Below are positions 36,825-43,990 of a stretch of 64,000 nucleotides of DNA, in pieces. Each line of letters begins with the position of its first letter. Position 1 is the first letter of the stretch. The position numbers and the translations under genes were made by a program. The stretch lies in NCBI GenBank assembly GCA_016703535.1, contig JADJBV010000002.1, positions 1,178,001-1,242,000 on the forward strand, in the 5' to 3' direction. The notes under the pieces are model-generated. The model was given only the letters and a program-made list of their open reading frames with translations. It made no database searches and had not been told where the DNA came from. Source of the stretch: Deltaproteobacteria bacterium. Lineage in GTDB: Bacteria > Myxococcota > Kuafuiibacteriia > Kuafuiibacteriales > Kuafuiibacteriaceae.

Positions 36825-39188
36825 CTACGGCCCAACCTGAAAGCCGTAGTCCAAGAGCCGGGTCGAGTCCGTGTAGCGCTGTTCGGTACCGAGCACGACG
36901 CTGATGATGTCTTCGTTGCCGCGCGCCGCGGCCGCGACCAGACACTCCTTGGCGAGATCCGTGGTCCCCGTCTTCACGCCGTAGGCGCCGTTGTAGAGAT
37001 TCGTCGTTGCATTGCAGGTGCCGGTCCCGTCTTGAATGAGCTCGTTGGTGTTGCACAGCTGGAACGTCAAGAGGCTCGATCCTCGCCTCACGGCCGCCGT
37101 CCACCGGGAGGTCCTCACGACCTGCGCAAACATCGGCTCGCTCAGCGCGAAGCGCGCCAGCATCGCCAGATCGCGGGCGCTCGAATATTGCGCGCAGTTC
37201 GGGTTGTCGAAGTCGTTGCCTTCGCAGAGGGGTTTGTCGACGGTCGCTGGATCACGTCCGTGCGCGTAGATGAAGTGCGTGTTCGTCAAGCCGAGGTCCT
37301 GGGCGCGATCGTTCATGCGATCCGCGAAGTCATCCTCCGTTCCGTCGAGGTGTTCGGCGAGCGCGATGGCCGCGTCGTTTCCGCTGGGCAACATCAGCCC
37401 GTAGAGCAGGTCGATGACCAGCACCCGGTCGTTGGCCATGACGTTCATCTCCGAACCCCCGATCCCCGCAGCTTCGCCGCTGATCGTCACGGTGTCGCCG
37501 TAGAGGATGTCGCCGCGGTTGGCGGCTTCGATGATCAGCAGCGCGGTCATCATCTTGGCGGTGCTGGCGACGGCCCGGCGTTCGTCGGGTAATTTGGCGG
37601 CGTAGGTCTTGCCCGTGTTGGTGTCGATGACGATCGCCGCCGCTGCCTCGATGTCCGGGGCCGCGGGCTCGAGCGTGCTCACGAAGACCGCGCCCGAGTT
37701 CTGTACGACACCGACGTCTTCATAGGGCGCGCCGACCGCGAGCTCGGGGAGGCCATCGTCGTCGAAGTCACCCGCCGCGAGCGCGCTGCCGAAGCGATCA
37801 CCATCCTCTTCTGCGCCACCGAATGGACCTTGCCTCAGCCAATACGAGCGCGCCGGAAGCACACCGGCGTTTCCTCCGAAGAAGACCATCACCACGCCGT
37901 TGTCGGTGTGGGCGGCGACATCTTCGAATGGCACGCCGACGACAAGATCGGAGTGACCATCGTCATCGAAGTCCGCAGTGGTCAGCGCAGCGCCGAAGTT
38001 GTCGTTCAGTTCGTTGCCGGCGTCGGCAGAGTTTTGGGTGATCCACTCGGTCTGCGCAGGCAACAAGCCGCTCGATGATCCGTAGAGCAGCGCAACCATG
38101 CCGGTGTTCGCTGCACCGTCGTGGTCCTCGAACGGCGCCGACGCGGCGAGGTCGTCATAACCGTCGTCGTCGAAGTCGCCCACCGCGAGCGCCCAGCCAA
38201 ACTGATCCCCGTCCTCGTTGCTCGTCCCGTTGACCGAGGTTTGGGTGATGACCTCGCTTTTTACGGGGTACAATCCCGCCGAAGAACCGTACAAGATGGC
38301 CAAAAGACCAGTGTCGTCCGCACCGCCCGTGTCCTCCCGTGGGACGCCGACGGCCAGGTCGTCGTACGCGTCGTTGTCGAAGTTGCCGGCGGCCAGGCTC
38401 AAGCCGAAGTTGTCGCCGTCTTCGTTGGTCGCGTCGGAGACCGACGTTTGGGTGATGACCTCGGTATTCGAAGGCAAAAGCCCCGAAGAGGAGCCGAACA
38501 TGATGGCCACCAGGCCGGTGTCGTTGGCGCCGCCGGTGTCTTCGTAGGGGACGCCGATCGCCAGATCGTCGTAGTTGTCGTTGTCGAAGTTGCCGGCGGC
38601 GAGCGCGTAGCCGAAGCGATCGCCGGTTTCGTTGCTGGCGCCATTGACCGAGTTTTGGGTGATCGATTCGGTGTGGGTCGGATAGAGGCCGCCTGAGGAT
38701 CCGTACATGATCGCGACCAAGCCGGTGTCGGTCGCGCCGTCGGTGTCTTCGTAGGGCACGCCGACCGCCAGATCGTCGTACGCGTCGCCGTTGAAGTTTC
38801 CGGCGGCGAGCGAAAATCCAAAGCGATCGCCGTCTTCGTTCGAGCCGGTGACGACCGACGACTGCGTGAACTTCTCCCAACCGCCGCTGCCGATACCGTT
38901 GGAGCCGCCCAAAAAGATGAACACGATCCCGCTGTCCGTGCCGCCGTCGTCTTCGTCGGGTGCGCCGATCGCGAGGTCTTGGTAGCCGTCGTTGTCGAAG
39001 TCGCCGGTGGCGAGCGCCTTTCCGAAGTGATCGGAGGGCTCGTCCGAGCTCGAGGCGTCGCTCTGCGTCAGCAGGTCTTCGTCAAACAACCCGATAGCCG
39101 CCGCGTGTTGCGCGATCGATTCGGGGGGCTGTTCGGAGCACGCGAGGACCGCGAGCGGCAGGTAGGCGGTGCGAAGGAATGTTCTCAT
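36825..39188 (-). CDS. FG-GAP repeat lipoprotein fused to a D-Ala-D-Ala carboxypeptidase (S11)
   Basis: This is a 787-residue predicted lipoprotein (signal peptide ending LPLAVLAC, Cys17). Residues 50-500 hold seven FG-GAP (integrin-alpha-like) repeats, each with a calcium-loop unit such as GDFDNDGYQDLAIGAPDED, predicting a seven-bladed propeller. Residues 520-787 are an S11 DD-peptidase (DacA/PBP5 type) with all three catalytic motifs: S542-x-x-K545 (STAK), S602-G-N604 and K739-T-G741. It should trim the terminal D-alanine of peptidoglycan stem peptides, with the propeller as a calcium-dependent binding module. Codon use looks different from the neighbours (GCG and CTC rather than GCC and TTG). 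I do not recall this domain pairing as an established architecture. Confidence 0.88.
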   Translation of the reverse strand: MRTFLRTAYLPLAVLACSEQPPESIAQHAAAIGLFDEDLLTQSDASSSDEPSDHFGKALATGDFDNDGYQDLAIGAPDEDDGGTDSGIVFIFLGGSNGIGSGGWEKFTQSSVVTGSNEDGDRFGFSLAAGNFNGDAYDDLAVGVPYEDTDGATDTGLVAIMYGSSGGLYPTHTESITQNSVNGASNETGDRFGYALAAGNFDNDNYDDLAIGVPYEDTGGANDTGLVAIMFGSSSGLLPSNTEVITQTSVSDATNEDGDNFGLSLAAGNFDNDAYDDLAVGVPREDTGGADDTGLLAILYGSSAGLYPVKSEVITQTSVNGTSNEDGDQFGWALAVGDFDDDGYDDLAASAPFEDHDGAANTGMVALLYGSSSGLLPAQTEWITQNSADAGNELNDNFGAALTTADFDDDGHSDLVVGVPFEDVAAHTDNGVVMVFFGGNAGVLPARSYWLRQGPFGGAEEDGDRFGSALAAGDFDDDGLPELAVGAPYEDVGVVQNSGAVFVSTLEPAAPDIEAAAAIVIDTNTGKTYAAKLPDERRAVASTAKMMTALLIIEAANRGDILYGDTVTISGEAAGIGGSEMNVMANDRVLVIDLLYGLMLPSGNDAAIALAEHLDGTEDDFADRMNDRAQDLGLTNTHFIYAHGRDPATVDKPLCEGNDFDNPNCAQYSSARDLAMLARFALSEPMFAQVVRTSRWTAAVRRGSSLLTFQLCNTNELIQDGTGTCNATTNLYNGAYGVKTGTTDLAKECLVAAAARGNEDIISVVLGTEQRYTDSTRLLDYGFQVGP

Positions 39189-39418
39189 GTATTAGGGAAA
39201 GGCCGATGCCACGGCACGTGACCTTGGGAGCCAACATCCGTGGGATCCCAACGCCTTCATGCATCCATCTTCGACGGCTTCTCGATGGTGGACGCTCCTT
39301 GGGTGATCACCATGGGTTCGTTGTGACGCCCGCCAAGCAGCAGCTTTGCCTCGCCGCTGGACCCGGCCCAACGTCCGCGCACGGCCCGCCGGAATCGACC
39401 GACACGACTCGATCGTGT
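39189..39418. other. 230-bp divergent intergenic region
   Basis: This lies between the divergent carboxypeptidase-fusion and M14 genes and must hold both promoters; no clear -35/-10 pair was found. On the minus strand a frame coming from within the M14 gene ends near 39257 with KLLLGGRHNEPMVITQG followed by ASTIEKPSKMDA and a stop. It reads like a genuine protein tail and may be a remnant. Confidence 0.35.
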
Positions 39419-40363
39419 ATGAGCCCGGCTTCGATGGCGTCGACCAAGTTGTCCCCTTCTATCGGGACCCCAGGTGTACCTTGGGGGGCGCGGGAACGCG
39501 CGGAGTGGCGCGCCAGCACCCAGAAGTTGCGCAGCTTCGCCGAGGAGGTGTTCCCGATCGTCCAGCGGCTCGAGTCCACGTTCGAGGTCCACACCTACGG
39601 CACCTTGGACTACGGACCCGACGAAGGTTATCCGCAGCTCGCCCTCCGCAGCCGGGCCTGGGACGACGCCCTCCCGCTGGCGATGATCACCGGCGGGGTG
39701 CACGGCTACGAGACCAGCGGGGTCCACGGGGCGCTGCGCTTCGCCGAACGCGAGGCCCAACGCTACGCGGGGCGCGCGAACCTGCTGATCGTCCCCTGCG
39801 TGAGCCCTTGGGGTTACGAACGCATCCATCGCTGGAACCCGGACGCGGTCGATCCCAACCGATCCTTCAAACCAGACGGCACCGCCGCCGAGGCGCGCCG
39901 GCTGATGGACTTCATCGCGCCCTACCGGGGCCGCTTCCTGGTCCACCTCGATCTGCACGAGACCACCGACACCGACGAGACGGTCTTTCGACCTTCGCTG
40001 GCGGCCCGCGATGGGAAGGTCTACGAACCAGGGGTGGTCCCGGATGGATTCTATTTAGTAGACGATATTGAATACCGTCAGCCCGAATTTCAGCGGGCCA
40101 TCATCGAGGCGGTGGAGCGGGTGACCCACATCGCCGAGGCCGACGAACACGGCCGGCTGATCGGCGAGCCGCTCCAGAGTCGCGGGGTCATCGCCTATCC
40201 GGTGCGGGCCTTGGGGCTCTGCGCCAGCCTCACTGGCGCCCGCTACACCACCACCACCGAGGTGTACCCGGACAGCCCTCGGACCACGCCGGAGCAGTGC
40301 AACGAGGCCCAATCCGTCGCCGTCCGGGCGGGGCTCGACTACGCTCTTTCCCATTCAGGGTGA
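39419..40363 (+). CDS. M14-family zinc peptidase/deacylase-like protein
   Basis: This protein has about 314 residues. A zinc-site motif TGGVHGYETSG supplies His and Glu, a later HLDLHE supplies the second His, and DPNRSF is the substrate-binding Arg region of M14 carboxypeptidases. TTTTEVYPDSP near the end holds the likely catalytic Glu. M14 enzymes remove C-terminal residues or deacylate small amides (succinylglutamate desuccinylase/aspartoacylase branch); the true substrate is unknown. No signal peptide is seen. The start is uncertain: ATG at 39419 or 39434, with a longer open frame upstream that looks non-coding. The next gene starts on GTGA at its stop. Confidence 0.7.
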   Translation: MSPASMASTKLSPSIGTPGVPWGARERAEWRASTQKLRSFAEEVFPIVQRLESTFEVHTYGTLDYGPDEGYPQLALRSRAWDDALPLAMITGGVHGYETSGVHGALRFAEREAQRYAGRANLLIVPCVSPWGYERIHRWNPDAVDPNRSFKPDGTAAEARRLMDFIAPYRGRFLVHLDLHETTDTDETVFRPSLAARDGKVYEPGVVPDGFYLVDDIEYRQPEFQRAIIEAVERVTHIAEADEHGRLIGEPLQSRGVIAYPVRALGLCASLTGARYTTTTEVYPDSPRTTPEQCNEAQSVAVRAGLDYALSHSG

Positions 40364-40854
40364 ACACGTTGAGCGTTCGCGGTTTGGGCATCTTTTTGGT
40401 CACCGTCCTCTTGTTGGGCGGGCCCATCGCTTGGGCCGAGGACCCCTTGGCCGCCCTCGATTGGCTCCCGGGGTGTTGGGAGGCCGAGGGGGGTGAAGTG
40501 GGCTCCGGCGAGATGTGGATGCGGGCGGCCGGTGGGTCGATGTTCGGCCTCAGCCGCACCATCAAGGGCGGCAAGGTGGTGGCCCACGAGCTGATGCAGC
40601 TCCGCCTTGGCCCTGATGGGAGGCTGGTGTTCGTCGCCAGGCCCTCGGGGCAAAAGGAGGCGACGTTCCCGCTGAAGAGCCTGCAAGACCGCACAGCCGT
40701 CTTCGAGGACCTGGGCCACGATTTTCCGCAGCGGATCAGCTATCGACCGGTCGGGCGGGATCGGCTCCTCGCCCGGATCGAAGGCCTACAGGACGGGAAG
40801 TTGGTCGGGATCGACTTTCCGATGCGCCGCGTTCGTTGTGAGGTCGCCAAGTAG
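40360..40854 (+). CDS. DUF6265-family exported protein
   Basis: This 164-residue protein has a signal peptide (FLVTVLLLGGPIAWA, cleavage before EDPLA). The mature part matches the DUF6265 pattern: WLPGCWEAEGG, EMWMRAAGGSMFGLSR, and a later FEDLGHDFPQRISYR. The family is of unknown function and probably forms a small lipocalin-like barrel. The GTG start at 40360 overlaps the M14 gene's TGA (GTGA), a classic translational-coupling arrangement. It ends 43 bp before a good promoter match. Confidence 0.7.
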   Translation: MNTLSVRGLGIFLVTVLLLGGPIAWAEDPLAALDWLPGCWEAEGGEVGSGEMWMRAAGGSMFGLSRTIKGGKVVAHELMQLRLGPDGRLVFVARPSGQKEATFPLKSLQDRTAVFEDLGHDFPQRISYRPVGRDRLLARIEGLQDGKLVGIDFPMRRVRCEVAK

Positions 40855-40859
40855 CAGGT

Positions 40860-40888
40860 TTGCGTCGCGCCTGGGCCCGGCCTAACGT
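40860..40888 (+). promoter_or_regulatory. Candidate promoter for the DUF3556 gene cluster
   Basis: TTGCGT (40860-40865) and TAACGT (40883-40888) are separated by 17 bp, the optimum for sigma-70. The start codon GTG follows only 9 bases after the -10, so the transcript would be nearly leaderless. The same TAACGT appears 6 bases before the ATG at 35022. Confidence 0.4.
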
Positions 40889-40897
40889 CCAGGCGCC

Positions 40898-42544
40898 GTG
40901 GCGTTGCCGCTGATGACCCCCACGCCTCCGCCGTACGACGCGCTCTTGTGGGAGAAGAAGCCCTTCGCCGAGAAGGTGCGGATGGTTTGCCAAGCCTGGG
41001 CACTCCAGGGGTACGGCTCGCCGATCGGCGCCATCTTGATCTACGCGGTCAAGGTCTTGGCCTACCTGTGGGCCTGGACCGCCTTCGTCCGCTTTACGCC
41101 GGGCCTGGGTGAGGTCTCGGAGTTCGGGCGCTGGTGGTCCGAGCCGGTCGCGTTTCAAAAGGCCATCCTTTGGAGTCTGCTCTTCGAGATCTCCGGGTTG
41201 GGTTGTGGCAGCGGCCCCTTGACCGGTCGTTATTTCCCGCCGATCGGCGGGGTGCTCTACTTCTGGCGGCCCGGCACCACCAAACGCCCGCTTTTCCCCG
41301 AGCTGCCGCTCGTCGGTGGCCACCGGCGCACGATCCTCGATGTGGCCCTCTACGTCGGACTGCAAGTTGCCTTGCTGTGGGCCCTGACCCGCCCGGCGAT
41401 CACCGGGGCCGAGTTGTGGCCGGTGGTGATCCTGCTCCCGATCTTGGGCCTCACCGACAGGACCTTGTTTTTGGCCGCCCGCAGCGAACACTACTACACG
41501 CTGATCCTCTGTTTCCTCTTCGCGGCCCACTGGATCGCCGGCGCCAAAGCGGTCTTTTTTGCGGTCTGGTTTTGGGCGGGCATCTCCAAGCTCAACCACC
41601 ACTTCCCAGCGGTGGTCGGGGTGATGATCAGCAACAGCCCGGTAGTTCGCTTCGCCTGGGCGCGCCGCCTCATGTATCGCCGCTTCCCGGACGATTGTCG
41701 GCCTTCGTCATTGGCCACCGGCATGGCCCACGTCGGCACCGTGTTGGAGCTGGCGGTGCCGATCACCTTGGGGCTCGGCTCCGGCGGGACCCTGACCCAG
41801 GTGGGCCTGGTGTTGATGTTGTTGCTCCACAGCTTCATCACCAGCTCGGTGCCAATGGGGGTGCCCATCGAGTGGAACTTCGTGATGGTTTATGGCGGGT
41901 TCTACTTGTTTTGGCACCACGCGGCCGTCAGCGTCACCGAACTCGGATCCCTCCCGCTCGCCGCCGTCTTGGCCGTGGCGTTGGTCGGCCTGCCGCTCCT
42001 CGGGAACCTCAAGCCGGCTTGGGTCTCGTTTTTGCTCGCCATGCGCTACTACGCGGGCAACTGGGCCTACAGCGTCTGGCTCTTCAGGGGCGACGCCTAC
42101 CGAAAGCTCGACCGGCTCACCAAAAGTGCGCCGTGGCTTTATGACCAACTTGCCCACTTCTACGATCGCCGCACCGCGGTGGGCCTGGTGGGCAAAGTGA
42201 TCGCCTTTCGGGCGATGCACCTGCACGGTCGCGGGCTCCAGATCTTGCTCCCCAAGGCGGTCGATCGGGTCGAAGACTACGAACACGTCGACGGGGAGCT
42301 GGTGGCGGGCCTGGCCCTCGGCTGGAACTTCGGCGACGGCCACCTCCACGACGAGGGCCTGCTCCGAGCGATCCAGGCCCAGTGCGAGTTCGAAGAAGGT
42401 GAACTTCGCTGCGTCTTCGTCGAGGCCCAACCCCTCTTTGGCCACAGCCTCAGCTACCGGATCGCCGACGCCAAGTCCGGTGAACGGGAGCGCGGCGAAC
42501 TCGAGGTCGCCGATCTGCGGCAGAGGCAACCGTGGCCCACCTAG
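40898..42544 (+). CDS. DUF3556 polytopic membrane protein
   Basis: This 548-residue protein has about nine to ten predicted membrane helices. The N-terminus (PPPYDALLWEKKPFAEKVRM) and the motifs FEISGLGCGSGPLTGRYFPP and YFWRPGTTKRPLFPELPLVG match the DUF3556 family, which I know mainly from mycobacteria and some proteobacteria. A soluble C-terminal domain (about 440-548) includes DGHLHDEGLL. Function is unknown. Its last 13 bp overlap an FAD-dependent oxidoreductase gene, so it probably works with that enzyme, perhaps on lipids (inference). The GTG at 40898 was chosen for the upstream promoter; ATG 40913 is possible. Confidence 0.75.
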   Translation: MALPLMTPTPPPYDALLWEKKPFAEKVRMVCQAWALQGYGSPIGAILIYAVKVLAYLWAWTAFVRFTPGLGEVSEFGRWWSEPVAFQKAILWSLLFEISGLGCGSGPLTGRYFPPIGGVLYFWRPGTTKRPLFPELPLVGGHRRTILDVALYVGLQVALLWALTRPAITGAELWPVVILLPILGLTDRTLFLAARSEHYYTLILCFLFAAHWIAGAKAVFFAVWFWAGISKLNHHFPAVVGVMISNSPVVRFAWARRLMYRRFPDDCRPSSLATGMAHVGTVLELAVPITLGLGSGGTLTQVGLVLMLLLHSFITSSVPMGVPIEWNFVMVYGGFYLFWHHAAVSVTELGSLPLAAVLAVALVGLPLLGNLKPAWVSFLLAMRYYAGNWAYSVWLFRGDAYRKLDRLTKSAPWLYDQLAHFYDRRTAVGLVGKVIAFRAMHLHGRGLQILLPKAVDRVEDYEHVDGELVAGLALGWNFGDGHLHDEGLLRAIQAQCEFEEGELRCVFVEAQPLFGHSLSYRIADAKSGERERGELEVADLRQRQPWPT

Positions 42545-43959
42545 ACGTGGTGGTGATCGGCTCCGGGCCCAACGGCCTGGCTGCCGCCATTCACCTTTTG
42601 CAAGCTGGCTTGCGGGTTCGGGTGGTCGAGGCCGCCTCCGAGCCCGGAGGGGGCACCCGCACCGCCGAGTTGACCCTGCCAGGCTTTCGCCACGACGTCT
42701 GTTCGGCGGCCCACCCCTTGGGGGTGTTGTCGCCCTTCTTTCGGACCTTGCGCCTCGAGGACCACGGCCTTCGTTGGGTGACCCCGGCCGCAGCCGTGGC
42801 CCACCCGCTCGATGATCGGCCCGCCGTGATCTTGTGGCCTTCGGTGCAGAAGACCGCCTCCGAGTTGGGGAGCGATGGCCCGGCCTACCGCCGGATGGTG
42901 GAGCCATTCCTCAGGCACATCGATGAACTTCTGAACGACGCCTTGGCTCCGCTGCGTTGGCCTCGTCACCCCTTCATCCTCGGCCGTTTTGGCCTTTCGG
43001 CCTGGCGTTCGGCGGTGGGTTTGGCCCGCGATACATTCAATAGAACAGAAGCCCGAGCCCTCTTCATCGGCTGCGCCGCCCACGGCATTCAGCCGCTGGA
43101 GAATCCGCTCACCGCGGCCCTTGGGATCATCTTTTTGGTCACCGGCCACGCCGCCCCCTGGCCCGTGGCCGAAGGTGGATCTTCGGCGATCCCTCGGGCC
43201 TTGGTCTCGCTGCTGCGACGTTTGGGGGGAGAGCTGGTTTTGAACCAGCCGGTGCGCAGCCTCTCCCAACTCCCTCCAGCCCGGGCCTACGTCTTCGACA
43301 CCAGCCCCCGGGCGGTCGTCGAGATCTGCGGTCAGGCACTGCCCGGGGCATATCGTCGACGCCTCGAGCGGTTCCGCTACGGCCCGGGCGTCTTCAAGCT
43401 GGACTGGGCTTTGTCGGGCCCGATCCCCTGGCGGGACTCGCGGATCAGCGCCGCCTCCACCGTTCACCTGGGAGGAGATCTCAACCGGATCGCCGCGGCC
43501 GAACGCACCATGTACGACGGCCGACACCCGGATCGTCCCTTTATCCTGCTCTGCCAACAGAGCCTCTTCGATCCCACTCGAGCTCCGACCGGCCGACACA
43601 CCGCCTACGCCTACGCCCATGTCCCGGCCCACTCGGATCTGGATCTGACCCACACCTTGGAGGCCGAAGTCGAACGTCAGGCCCCCGGCTTTCGAGATCT
43701 GGTCCTGGCTCGCCACGCCATTACGGCGGTGGACTTCGAGCGCTACAATCCCAACTACGTGGGCGGCGCGATCAGCGGAGGGGTCACCGACGCGCTCCAG
43801 CTCTTCACCCGCCCCGTCGCTCGCCTCGATCCGTACACCACACCCAACCCCAAGATCTTCATGTGTTCCGCCGCCACCCCACCCGGCGCCGGGGTCCACG
43901 GCATGTGTGGTTTTTGGGCCGCCCGCTCGGTGTTGCGGCGCTTGAGTGGGTCTGGCTGA
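42532..43959 (+). CDS. Phytoene-desaturase-like FAD-dependent oxidoreductase
   Basis: This 475-residue enzyme has an N-terminal Rossmann FAD motif, VVVIGSGPNGLAAAIHLLQAG (residues 5-25), and the GG-containing second part ASEPGGGTRTAELTLPGF. The C-terminal FAD-binding tail PGAGVHGMCGFWAA matches the CrtI/PYROXD2 branch of amine-oxidase-like desaturases. It likely oxidises an isoprenoid or other long hydrophobic substrate. The GTG start lies within the end of the DUF3556 gene. Carotenoid synthase genes are not seen nearby, so a carotenoid role is not supported. Confidence 0.85.
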   Translation: MAHLDVVVIGSGPNGLAAAIHLLQAGLRVRVVEAASEPGGGTRTAELTLPGFRHDVCSAAHPLGVLSPFFRTLRLEDHGLRWVTPAAAVAHPLDDRPAVILWPSVQKTASELGSDGPAYRRMVEPFLRHIDELLNDALAPLRWPRHPFILGRFGLSAWRSAVGLARDTFNRTEARALFIGCAAHGIQPLENPLTAALGIIFLVTGHAAPWPVAEGGSSAIPRALVSLLRRLGGELVLNQPVRSLSQLPPARAYVFDTSPRAVVEICGQALPGAYRRRLERFRYGPGVFKLDWALSGPIPWRDSRISAASTVHLGGDLNRIAAAERTMYDGRHPDRPFILLCQQSLFDPTRAPTGRHTAYAYAHVPAHSDLDLTHTLEAEVERQAPGFRDLVLARHAITAVDFERYNPNYVGGAISGGVTDALQLFTRPVARLDPYTTPNPKIFMCSAATPPGAGVHGMCGFWAARSVLRRLSGSG

Positions 43960-43990
43960 GCGGCCGCCTCGATGTTAAGGCCAGCTCGAA

